This document shows positions 1 through 6,515 of a stretch of DNA of 64,000 bases, piece after piece. Within the stretch, counting starts at the first letter, position 1; every line of letters starts with the position of its first letter. Below the pieces are notes generated by a model. The model saw only the letters and a program-made list of their open reading frames with translations, made no database searches and was not told the origin of the DNA. The position numbers and the translations under genes are program-made. The stretch is taken from positions 248,001 to 312,000 of the forward strand of contig NZ_SJXM01000003.1 in assembly GCF_004336805.1 (NCBI RefSeq), written 5' to 3'. The stretch comes from Aeromicrobium sp. IC_218 (GTDB lineage Bacteria; Actinomycetota; Actinomycetes; Propionibacteriales; Nocardioidaceae).

Positions 1-473
1 GGCCGAGCATCGACGTGCTGCAGGCGGCCTACAACGGCTTCCGCCGCACCGCGCTCGGCTCGCGCATGACGCCGGTGTGGTCGAACGCCGCGATGCACCG
101 TCCGGCCGAGTTCAACCGGGCCCACATCCCGGCCGTGCTCGCCGGCGAGGCCGCGAAGCCGTACCTGTGCGTGTACCCCTTCGTCCGCTCCTACGAGTGG
201 TACCTACTGCCCGAGGACGAGCGCCGCACCATGCTGCGCGACCACGGCCTGGCCGCCCGCGACTACGCCGACGTCCGCGCCAGCACGCTCGCCTCGTTCG
301 CGCTGGGCGACTACGAGTGGATCCTGGCCTTCGAGGCCGACGAGCTCCACCGCATCGTCGACCTCATGCGCGAGCTGCGCGCCACCGAGGCCCGGCTGCA
401 CGTCCGCGAGGAGCTGCCGTTCTACACCGGCCGCGCGCACTCGGTCGCCGAGCTCGCCCAGCTCTGGCCCTGA
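1..473 (+). CDS. hemQ: HemQ coproheme decarboxylase, 3' part
   Basis: The C-terminal ~156 residues of a chlorite-dismutase-family protein; the reading frame enters at base 3 and the start lies outside the window. HemQ (ChdC) converts coproheme III to heme b, the last step of the coproporphyrin-dependent heme pathway of Actinobacteria and Firmicutes, in the cytosol. Visible family features are the [13 protein letters not shown] stretch, a downstream MLRDHG segment with the candidate proximal histidine, and the [17 protein letters not shown] end. The internal GTG at base 15 is not the real start because the frame is open upstream and the family is about 230 residues long. A strong hairpin follows the stop. 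Confidence 0.88.
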   Translation, partial: PSIDVLQAAYNGFRRTALGSRMTPVWSNAAMHRPAEFNRAHIPAVLAGEAAKPYLCVYPFVRSYEWYLLPEDERRTMLRDHGLAARDYADVRASTLASFALGDYEWILAFEADELHRIVDLMRELRATEARLHVREELPFYTGRAHSVAELAQLWP

Positions 474-482
474 GCCTGCAGC

Positions 483-527
483 ACGACGAAGCCCCCGGAC
501 GCAGGCAGCGTCCGGGGGCTTCGTCGT
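483..527. terminator. Bidirectional terminator between hemQ and msrB
   Basis: A perfect 20-bp inverted repeat (arms 483-502 and 508-527) around a 5-nt loop, built on GCCCCCGGACGC. It lies between the convergent ends of hemQ and msrB, so it can end transcription from both sides. It has no long U tract, as is usual in GC-rich actinobacteria. Confidence 0.85.
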
Positions 528-533
528 GGGGCG

Positions 534-971
534 TCAGCCCTGCACGGGCTCCTGCGTGAGGCTGATGCCGTTGATGCAGTAGCGCAGGTCGGTGGGCGTG
601 TCGAAGCCCTCGCCCTGGAAGACGTGGCCCAGGTGCGACCCGCAGTTGGCGCAACGCACCTCGGTGCGCTTCATGCCCATCGTGGTGTCCTCGATGTACT
701 CCACCCGGTCCTCGGCCAGCGGCGAGTAGAACGCCGGCCAGCCGCAGTGGGCGTCGAACTTGGTGTCGCTGCGGAACAGCTCCGACCCGCACGCGCGGCA
801 CGCGTACACGGCCTCGGTGGTATCGGTCTCGAAGGAGGAGGAGAAGGGGCGCTCGGTGCCGGCCTCACGCAGGACGTGGTACTCGGCGGCGCTCAGCTCG
901 CCGCGCCACTCGTCCTCGGTCTTGGAGACGTCGTACGCGCGGTCGCTCGAGGCGGGGATGTCGTGAGCCAT
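534..971 (-). CDS. msrB: Peptide-methionine (R)-S-oxide reductase MsrB
   Basis: 145 aa, normal length for MsrB, which reduces methionine-R-sulfoxide in proteins using thioredoxin. Two zinc-binding CxxC pairs are visible (C58/C61 and C107/C110), the HCGWPAF signature begins at residue 75, and the catalytic cysteine is C132 in RYCINGISL. No signal peptide, so cytosolic. On the minus strand TACCCT sits exactly 6 nt before the ATG with no Shine-Dalgarno sequence, so the mRNA is probably leaderless. It converges on hemQ and shares its terminator. Confidence 0.95.
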   Translation of the reverse strand: MAHDIPASSDRAYDVSKTEDEWRGELSAAEYHVLREAGTERPFSSSFETDTTEAVYACRACGSELFRSDTKFDAHCGWPAFYSPLAEDRVEYIEDTTMGMKRTEVRCANCGSHLGHVFQGEGFDTPTDLRYCINGISLTQEPVQG

Positions 972-1003
972 GAGGTCAGGGTACGACCGGGCTCAACCGC
1001 GGC

Positions 1004-1498
1004 TCAGAGCGACTGGGCGTCGAACGGGACGTGCTCGAGCAGGTGCAGCGTCGGCAGGTCCAGCGTGCGCCGCGCGCGCGAGGCCCAGTCGAGCCGGAGC
1101 AGCTCGCGGACGGCGTGGGAGTCGGTCATGACGATGACCTCGGCGACGTCGACGCGCTTGGCCAGCGCGACCAGCTCGTCCAGCGGGTCGTCCTCGGCGA
1201 GCTCGGCGGTGACCGTCTGGCCACGCTCCTTGAGCAGCGCCACGCTGGCGTCGAGCTCGGCCTGGCCGGCGCGCCGTACCTCGCGCGACAGGTCGCGGAG
1301 CGTGTCGGGGTCGGCGGGCGGCAGCACCTGACCGCCGCCGAACGCGGTCATGGAGGACACCATCGAGGACGTGGACGACTCCACGGGGAGCAGCAGGTGG
1401 TAGGTGACCGGCTCGTCCAGGCCTTCGTGCAACGAGACGACCTGGTCGGCGTCGAGGGGCTCAAGCTGGTGCTCGATGAGCAGGGCGACGTCATACAT
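1004..1498 (-). CDS. Universal-stress-like conserved protein
   Basis: 164 aa. The second half (ELVALAKRVDVAEVIVMTDSHAVRELLRLDWASRARR) has the pattern of a UspA-type nucleotide-binding fold: an ILVxTDSH-like strand and a C-terminal hydrophobic strand (LDLPTLHLLEHV). A linker rich in Ser, Gly and Pro (about residues 42-65) separates an N-terminal strand-rich part. No catalytic motif is seen; a stress-linked cytosolic role is inference. TAGGCT lies 6 nt before the ATG on the minus strand, so a leaderless mRNA is likely. The gene diverges from ppk2. Confidence 0.7.
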   Translation of the reverse strand: MYDVALLIEHQLEPLDADQVVSLHEGLDEPVTYHLLLPVESSTSSMVSSMTAFGGGQVLPPADPDTLRDLSREVRRAGQAELDASVALLKERGQTVTAELAEDDPLDELVALAKRVDVAEVIVMTDSHAVRELLRLDWASRARRTLDLPTLHLLEHVPFDAQSL

Positions 1499-1504
1499 GG
1501 CCCC

Positions 1505-1543
1505 AGCCTAGGCGTCGCCGGGGCGCGGCGCCCGTGCTAGGCA
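1505..1543. promoter_or_regulatory. Divergent leaderless promoters, Usp-like / ppk2
   Basis: The 51-bp gap between two divergent starts holds a -10-like TAGGCT on the minus strand (1505-1510, 6 nt from the ATG at 1498) and TAGGCA on the plus strand (1538-1543, 6 nt from the ATG at 1550). Neither start has a Shine-Dalgarno sequence. I could not assign -35 boxes. Confidence 0.55.
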
Positions 1544-1549
1544 GGACCC

Positions 1550-2386
1550 ATGACCGACGACCTGACCTCGTTGCTGCGTGCCCCGGCCTCCGTTGACCTC
1601 ACGACGCTCGACTCCCGCGCGACGCCCGGCTTCGACGGCGGCAAGGCCGACGGCCAGCACGCCCTGAAGGACGAGCTCGGCGACGTGCTCGCGCTGCGGC
1701 AGGAGCAGCTGTACGCCCGCGGGACGACCGGCGCTCGCGAGCGCGTGCTGCTGGTGCTGCAGGGCATGGACACCTCGGGCAAGGGCGGCACGATCGCCAA
1801 GGTCGCGGGACTCATGGACCCGCTCGGCGTGCGGGTGGCCTCGTTCAAGCGTCCGACCCCCGAGGAGCTCGAGCACGACTTCCTGTGGCGGATCGAGAAG
1901 CAGGTCCCCGCAGCGGGCATGGTCGGGGTGTTCGACCGCTCGCACTACGAGGACGTGCTGGTCGCCCGCGTCCACGCGCTCGTGCCGGCGCCGGAGCTGG
2001 AACGGCGCTACGACGCCATCGACGCGTTCGAGCGCCGCCTGGTCGACGACGGCGTCACGGTCGTGAAGTGCTTCCTGCACATCGACCTCGACGACCAGCG
2101 CGAGCGGCTCGCGGCCCGCCTCGACGACCCGGCCAAGCACTGGAAGTACGACCCGGGCGACCTCGACGAGCGGGCGCGCTGGGACGACTACCAGCGGGCC
2201 TACGAGGTCGCGATCGAGCGGTGCTCGTCGGCGCCGTGGACGATCGTGCCGTCCGGGCACAAGTGGTACCGCAACTGGGCCGTCGGCCAGGTGCTGGCCG
2301 AGGCGATGGAGGCGATGGGGCTGGACTGGCCCGAGCCCGGGTTCGACGTGGACGCCGAGCGCGCCCGGCTGGCCGCGACCGACTGA
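1550..2386 (+). CDS. ppk2: Polyphosphate kinase 2 family (polyP:nucleotide phosphotransferase)
   Basis: 278 aa single-domain PPK2. Walker A is GMDTSGKGGT (residues 72-81), Walker B is in FDRSHYED (128-135), and the lid and C-terminal region include KHWKYDPGDLDERARWDDYQ and PSGHKWYRNWAV, all typical of PPK2. Such enzymes move phosphate between polyphosphate and nucleotides (ADP/ATP, GDP/GTP or AMP/ADP); the preferred nucleotide cannot be read from the sequence. Cytosolic. The stop codon abuts, without a gap, the stop codon of the convergent AbrB-type gene. Confidence 0.92.
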   Translation: MTDDLTSLLRAPASVDLTTLDSRATPGFDGGKADGQHALKDELGDVLALRQEQLYARGTTGARERVLLVLQGMDTSGKGGTIAKVAGLMDPLGVRVASFKRPTPEELEHDFLWRIEKQVPAAGMVGVFDRSHYEDVLVARVHALVPAPELERRYDAIDAFERRLVDDGVTVVKCFLHIDLDDQRERLAARLDDPAKHWKYDPGDLDERARWDDYQRAYEVAIERCSSAPWTIVPSGHKWYRNWAVGQVLAEAMEAMGLDWPEPGFDVDAERARLAATD

Positions 2387-3421
2387 TCAACGACGGCGTC
2401 GCAGCAGCCGCGCGAGCAGCGGCGCAGCGAGCAGCACGAGCAGCAGCCGCAGCATCTGCACGGCCGAGACGAAGGTGACGTCGGCATCGGTGCCGGCCGC
2501 GGTGGCCAGCACGGCGTACAGGCCGCCCGGCGTGGTGGCCAGGTAGCCGTCGAGGCGGCTGGTGCCGGTCAGCTCCGACAGCAGCACGCCCAGCCCGGCG
2601 CAGCCGGCGATGATCAGGCCGATCACCAGCAGCGCGGTGGGCAGCATGCGTCCGATGGCCCGCAGGCTCTCGGCGGTGAAGCGGAGCCCGACGTCTACGC
2701 CGACCAGCAGGAACCCGATGCTCTGGACGACGGGCGGCACCCCGGCGTCCTGGAACGGCGGCAGGAGCAGCAGCAGGATGGTCGCGAGCAGTCCGCCGAG
2801 CACGGCCGGGGACGGCAGGTGCAGCAGCCGTCCGACCACGAGACCTGCGACCACGGCGAGCGCGGAGAACCCGACGTCGCTCCACCCGGCGTGGACGGCC
2901 AGCACCTCGCCCTGCTGCCCGGCGCCGAAGACGATGGTCACCACGGCCGGCATCGCGAGCAGGACGACGAGCACCCGCAGGTACTGGATGACCGTGACGA
3001 CCCGGTCGTCCGCGCCCAGGTCGCGCGACAGGGCGGTCATGCCCGACGCCCCGCCGGCGATGGCGGCGAACGAGGCCGTGACGCCGCTGGTGCCGCGGTG
3101 CAGCCGCAGCAGCTGCCCGACGACGACGCTCAGCGCGAGCGTGGAGACGGTCACCGCGACGACCGCGGGCCAGTCCCAGCCGAGTCCGCTCAGCGTCGCC
3201 CAGTCGATGGACGCACCCACCGTGACGCCGATGATCGCTTGGCCGACGACGAACAGCAGGCGGGGCGGCTCGACCCGGTGCCGCGGGAAGGCCAGGGAGT
3301 GCACCAGCCCGCCGAGCAGGCCGCCGAACAGCAGCGGTGACGGGAGGCCGGCGACCGTCAGCAGGGCCGAGACGGCGGCCACCACCGCGACGAGCAGCAG
3401 CCAGGCACGCACGGGCGCCAA
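2387..3421 (-). CDS. AbrB-family (AbrB duplication) membrane protein
   Basis: 344 aa, very hydrophobic, with about ten predicted membrane helices in two similar halves. The GGLLGGLVHSLAFPRHR and IAGGASGMTALSRDLGADDRVV stretches and the repeat in the second half match the AbrB-duplication membrane family (Pfam PF05145, sometimes labelled ammonia-monooxygenase-like transporter). Substrate unknown. The frame opens with TTG at 3421; a GTG nine bases in (3412) is an equally plausible start. It shares the region with ppk2 tail to tail, and its upstream end lies behind the chelatase terminator, so it has its own promoter. Confidence 0.8.
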   Translation of the reverse strand: MAPVRAWLLLVAVVAAVSALLTVAGLPSPLLFGGLLGGLVHSLAFPRHRVEPPRLLFVVGQAIIGVTVGASIDWATLSGLGWDWPAVVAVTVSTLALSVVVGQLLRLHRGTSGVTASFAAIAGGASGMTALSRDLGADDRVVTVIQYLRVLVVLLAMPAVVTIVFGAGQQGEVLAVHAGWSDVGFSALAVVAGLVVGRLLHLPSPAVLGGLLATILLLLLPPFQDAGVPPVVQSIGFLLVGVDVGLRFTAESLRAIGRMLPTALLVIGLIIAGCAGLGVLLSELTGTSRLDGYLATTPGGLYAVLATAAGTDADVTFVSAVQMLRLLLVLLAAPLLARLLRRRR

Positions 3422-3444
3422 CCTACGGCGTCCGGCGCCGGACG

Positions 3445-3482
3445 CACGAGGGGCCCACCGCGACGGCGGTGGACCCCTCGTG
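3445..3482 (-). terminator. Terminator after the sulfite-reductase operon
   Basis: 17-bp inverted repeat CACGAGGGG(C/T)CCACCGC with one mismatch and a 4-nt loop, just downstream (minus strand) of the chelatase stop and upstream of the AbrB-type gene. It ends the nirA operon. Confidence 0.75.
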
Positions 3483-3496
3483 GTGACGGCTGCTGG

Positions 3497-4255
3497 TCAG
3501 GCGAACATCGCCTCGAGCGGGACGAGGTCGACGGCGCCGACCGCGTAGCGGGCCAGGACGACCCGGGCGATCTCGTCGTGCGCGCCCATGGGCTCGGCCA
3601 CCGCGACGGCACCGGCCTCGAGCGCGAGCTCCTTGACCCGGTCGGGCAGGAAGCCCGGGGCCAGGAACAGCGAGCCCACGGCGATGTGACGGCGTCCGTC
3701 GGCCCGCAGCGCGCGGACCGCCTCGCCGGCGGCCGGGGGAGCGGCCGATGCGAACGCGGCGATCGTCGGCAGGTTGTGACGGTTGCCCCAGGCCCGGGCC
3801 GCGCGCGCCACGGCGGCGTTCGCGATCGGGTCCGAGGAGCCGGCACCGGCCAGCACGAGGCCGTCGAGCTCGCGCACGCGGTTGGCACGCAGGGCCTCGC
3901 GCAGGCGCTCGTCCAGGATCTGGAAGAAGGCCTGCTCGATGCCGAGCACGTCGGTCACCTGCACGTGGATGCCGGCGTGGCGCGCCTCGGCGGCGGCCGC
4001 GGCCTGCGGCACGTCGACCTTGGCGTGGTACGCCTGCGTGAGCAGGAGCGGGACGACGACGATCTCGGAGTGGCCCTCGGCCACGAGGCGGTCGACGACC
4101 TGGTCGAGCGAGGGCTCGGACAGGTCGAGGAACGCCGGGGCCACGCGCAGGTCGGGACGCATGCACGCCACGATCTCCGTCAGGGCAGTGATGGTGGCGG
4201 CCGAGCGGGGATCTCGGCTGCCGTGCGCCAGTACGACAAGGGCTGGTGCGGTCAT
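3497..4255 (-). CDS. Sirohydrochlorin chelatase (CbiX/SirB type)
   Basis: 252 aa with two CbiX-like halves. The first begins VVLAHGSRDPRS with the metal-binding His11; PLLLTQAYHAKVDVP supplies the second conserved histidine. The second half starts GLVLAGAGSSD and lacks the histidine. The family inserts Fe2+ (or Co2+) into sirohydrochlorin; here iron for siroheme is likely because the gene is last in the operon of the siroheme enzyme NirA. Start chosen at ATG 4255, which overlaps the previous stop (ATGA) and has GGGAGG upstream; the frame stays open further upstream, but that part reads as shadow. Mycobacteria also keep a chelatase beside nirA. Confidence 0.9.
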   Translation of the reverse strand: MTAPALVVLAHGSRDPRSAATITALTEIVACMRPDLRVAPAFLDLSEPSLDQVVDRLVAEGHSEIVVVPLLLTQAYHAKVDVPQAAAAAEARHAGIHVQVTDVLGIEQAFFQILDERLREALRANRVRELDGLVLAGAGSSDPIANAAVARAARAWGNRHNLPTIAAFASAAPPAAGEAVRALRADGRRHIAVGSLFLAPGFLPDRVKELALEAGAVAVAEPMGAHDEIARVVLARYAVGAVDLVPLEAMFA

Positions 4256-4428
4256 GTGCGTGCCTCCCTTCCAGGGGCGTTCGTGGTGGTCGGGCTGAGG
4301 ATGCCCAGGTACTTCACGGCGAAGGCGCGTCGACAGGCGCGACACTCCCACTCGCCGTGCTTCTGGCCGTGCGGCCAGAGGTTCTCGTCGCCGCAGTACG
4401 GGCAGTGCAGGGGAGCGTTCCCGCTCAT
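4252..4428 (-). CDS. 58-aa zinc-ribbon protein of the sulfite-reductase operon
   Basis: 58 aa with two knuckles, HCPYCGDENLW (C9, C12) and WECRACRRAF (C29, C32), followed by AVKYLGIL. It overlaps the nirA stop by ATGA and the chelatase start by ATGA, so it is translationally coupled on both sides. The four cysteines imply one Zn2+ or Fe-S site. Its place between the sulfite reductase and the siroheme chelatase suggests a role in metal or sulfur handling for that enzyme; this is inference and no function is established from the sequence. It is shorter than usual ORF cut-offs and easily missed. Confidence 0.85.
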   Translation of the reverse strand: MSGNAPLHCPYCGDENLWPHGQKHGEWECRACRRAFAVKYLGILSPTTTNAPGREART

Positions 4429-6104
4429 CGCAGGACCTCCTCGTCCACACGACCCACCCAGCGGGCGAAGGTCTCGCCGTGCTCGCGCTGCTCCAGGAAG
4501 GTGCGCGAGAGCTTCTCGACGTAGTCGGGCAGCTCGGTCGCGGTCACCTTGTGGGCGCGCAGCTTGCGGCCGAAGCCCGCCTCGAGGCCGAGCGCGCCGC
4601 CGAGGTGGGCCTGGAAGCCCTCGACCTGCCGGCCGTCCTCGTCGAGCACGAGCTGGCCCTTGAGGCCGATGTCGGCGGTCTGGATGCGGGCGCACGAGTT
4701 GGGGCAGCCGTTCACGTTGATCGTGATCGGCACGTCCAGCTCGGGGACGCGCTGCTGGAGCTCGTCCACCAGCCACGCCGCCCGGTCCTTGGTGTCGACG
4801 ATCGCGAGCTTGCAGAACTCGATGCCCGTGCAGGCCATCGTGTTGCGCCGCCACTGCGAGGGCCGGGCCTCCAGGCCGATCGCGGCCAGGTCGGCGACGA
4901 CGGCCTCGACGTCGGACTCCTCGACGTCCAGCAGCAGGAGCTTCTGGTGCGCCGTGGTGCGGATGCGGGTGAGTCCGTGACGCTCGGCGACGTCGGCCAG
5001 CTGCGTGAGCAGGGTGCCCGAGACGCGGCCGACGACGGGCGCGGCGCCGATGTAGAAGCGTCCGTCCTTCTGGCGGTGGACGCCGACGTGGTCGCCGGGC
5101 ACCTCGGGGAGCTCGGGCGAGGGGCCGTCGATCATCGGACGCTGCAGGTACTCGTCCTCCATGACCTGGCGGAACTTCTCCGGGCCCCAGTCGGCGACGA
5201 GGAACTTGATGCGCGCCCGCGAGCGCAGCCGGCGGTAGCCGTAGTCGCGGAAGACGCCGGCGACGGCGGCCCAGACCTCGGGCACCTCCGCGTCCGGGAT
5301 CCACGCGCCCAGCCGCTGGGCGAGCATCGGGTTGGTCGACAGGCCGCCGCCGACCCACAGGTCCCAGCCGGGGCCGTGCTCGGGGTGGACGACGCCGACG
5401 AAGGCGATGTCGTTGATCTGCGGCACGGTGTCGTGGCTCGGGTGGCCGCTGATCGCGGTCTTGAGCTTGCGCGGCAGGTTCGAGTACGCCTGGTCGCCGA
5501 TGTACTCGCGCTCGATCCGCTCGATCGCGTCGGTGCCGTCGATGATCTCGTCGGCGGCGATGCCGGCGACCGGCGAGCCGAGGATGACGCGCGGGCAGTC
5601 GCCGCACGCCTCCTGGGTGTGCAGGCCGACGGCCTCGAGGCGCTGCCAGATCGTGGGGACGTCCTCGACGCGGATCCAGTGGTACTGGACGTTCTGGCGG
5701 TCGGTCAGGTCGGCGGTGTCACGGCCGTACTCGGTGGACAGCTCGCCGATGGTGCGCAGCTGGGCGACGTCGAGCTGGCCGCCGTCGATGCGCACGCGCA
5801 GCATGAAGTAGGAGTCCTCGAGCTCCTCGGGCTCCAGCGTCGCGGTCTTGCCGCCGTCGATGCCGGCCTTGCGCTGGGTGTAGAGGCCCCACCAGCGGAA
5901 GCGGCCGCGCAGGTCGGACTTGTCGATCGAGTCGAAGCCGCGGTGGGCGTAGATGTTCTCGATGCGGGCGCGGACGTTGAGCGGGTTGTCGTCCTTCTTG
6001 GCCTGCTCGTTGGCGTTGAGCGGCTCGCGGTAGCCCAAGGCCCACTGGCCCTCGCCGCGCTTGGGGCGGGGGCGTCGCGGGGTGGTGGTCGGTGCCGGTG
6101 CCAT
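4425..6104 (-). CDS. nirA: Ferredoxin-dependent sulfite reductase (NirA/Sir)
   Basis: 559 aa, full length for the siroheme/[4Fe-4S] sulfite and nitrite reductase family. Two ferredoxin-like half domains alternate with two catalytic domains. Cluster and siroheme ligands are C425/C431 (ACTGIEFCKLA) and C467/C471 (NGCPNSCA). Y75 (WWGLYTQRK) and C167 (EACGDC) are 92 residues apart, the same spacing as the covalently linked Tyr69-Cys161 pair of M. tuberculosis NirA, which reduces sulfite. Together with the chelatase and the Cys leader peptide this favours assimilatory sulfite reduction over nitrite. The start ATG has GAGGA upstream. No cysH lies beside it, unlike in mycobacteria. Confidence 0.93.
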   Translation of the reverse strand: MAPAPTTTPRRPRPKRGEGQWALGYREPLNANEQAKKDDNPLNVRARIENIYAHRGFDSIDKSDLRGRFRWWGLYTQRKAGIDGGKTATLEPEELEDSYFMLRVRIDGGQLDVAQLRTIGELSTEYGRDTADLTDRQNVQYHWIRVEDVPTIWQRLEAVGLHTQEACGDCPRVILGSPVAGIAADEIIDGTDAIERIEREYIGDQAYSNLPRKLKTAISGHPSHDTVPQINDIAFVGVVHPEHGPGWDLWVGGGLSTNPMLAQRLGAWIPDAEVPEVWAAVAGVFRDYGYRRLRSRARIKFLVADWGPEKFRQVMEDEYLQRPMIDGPSPELPEVPGDHVGVHRQKDGRFYIGAAPVVGRVSGTLLTQLADVAERHGLTRIRTTAHQKLLLLDVEESDVEAVVADLAAIGLEARPSQWRRNTMACTGIEFCKLAIVDTKDRAAWLVDELQQRVPELDVPITINVNGCPNSCARIQTADIGLKGQLVLDEDGRQVEGFQAHLGGALGLEAGFGRKLRAHKVTATELPDYVEKLSRTFLEQREHGETFARWVGRVDEEVLR

Positions 6105-6197
6105 GAGTCCTCGTCAGGTCGGGGCACACGGCACGGGCGGGACGCGGTGGTCGGGCTCGGCCGCGCGCCGGAAGCAGTGCTGGGGGTCGCGCGGGAC

Positions 6198-6278
6198 TCA
6201 GCGACACATCATGCTGCGGGAACGACCGAGGTCCACGTGGAGTCGCTCCACGAGGTGGGTCGTCGTCGCGTTCAGCAT
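6198..6278 (-). CDS. Cysteine-containing leader peptide upstream of nirA
   Basis: A 26-codon ORF ending 93 nt before the nirA start. The C-terminal part reads LVERLHVDLGRSRSMMCR, matching the short HVDL...S..CR leader peptides found before sulfur-assimilation operons in actinobacteria. Its single Cys codon (UGU) is the penultimate sense codon, followed by CGC and UGA, so ribosome stalling at low Cys-tRNA would happen at the very end. There is no Shine-Dalgarno sequence, and a -10-like CAGACT is 7 nt from the ATG, so the transcript is probably leaderless. Regulation of nirA by cysteine supply is inferred from this arrangement. Confidence 0.75.
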   Translation of the reverse strand: MLNATTTHLVERLHVDLGRSRSMMCR

Positions 6279-6285
6279 GGGTAGG

Positions 6286-6315
6286 AGTCTGGCGCGGGCG
6301 GTCCGCCCGGCACAA
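6286..6315 (-). promoter_or_regulatory. Promoter of the leader peptide-nirA operon
   Basis: On the minus strand a -35-like TTGTGC (6310-6315), an 18-bp spacer and a -10-like CAGACT (6286-6291) lie 7 nt before the leader ATG. The elements match the consensus at 4-5 of 6 positions, and the spacing puts the start of transcription at or next to the ATG. Confidence 0.5.
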
Positions 6316-6328
6316 ACCCGGATATCAC

Positions 6329-6358
6329 GATGTGGGACACATGACCAGGATGTGAGAT
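6329..6358. promoter_or_regulatory. Direct repeats upstream of the nirA promoter
   Basis: Two 10-bp copies, CGATGTGGGA (6329-6338) and GGATGTGAGA (6349-6358), agree at 8 of 10 positions and are spaced exactly 20 bp apart, two helical turns. They sit just upstream of the -35 box of the nirA operon, where an activator would bind. The regulator is unknown. Confidence 0.35.
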
Positions 6359-6415
6359 GCGTCGGCGACGAGCGCCGGGATTCCGGGGCTTTCGGGCGGT
6401 AGGAATCGCGCGGGG

Positions 6416-6496
6416 GCGGTGAGTCCTGGTCACTTCCGGCGGTGGAGCGGTGACTGGTGGTCACTTCCGACGCGGAAAGTGACCGCCACTCACCGC
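6416..6496. repeat. GCGGTGAGTC / GGTCACTTCC repeat cluster
   Basis: In the gap between nirA and the AidB-like gene a ~22-bp unit occurs three times: GCGGTGAGTCCTGGTCACTT (from 6416), GCGGTGACTGGTGGTCACTT (from 6447), and an inverted copy ending CCACTCACCGC (6474-6496). The second and third copies can pair as a hairpin. The same GCGGTGAGTC core occurs at 58.2 kb. Beyond the leader peptide, its promoter and this cluster, I see nothing else in 6105-6515. Confidence 0.7.
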
Positions 6497-6515
6497 CCCA
6501 CGGGTCGAGGGAGGC

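Noticed and set aside
4256-4450. Longer chelatase starting at 4450
   Set aside because: The added N-terminus is Arg-rich shadow of the zinc-ribbon gene; ATG 4255 has a Shine-Dalgarno and places VLAHGSR at the family position.
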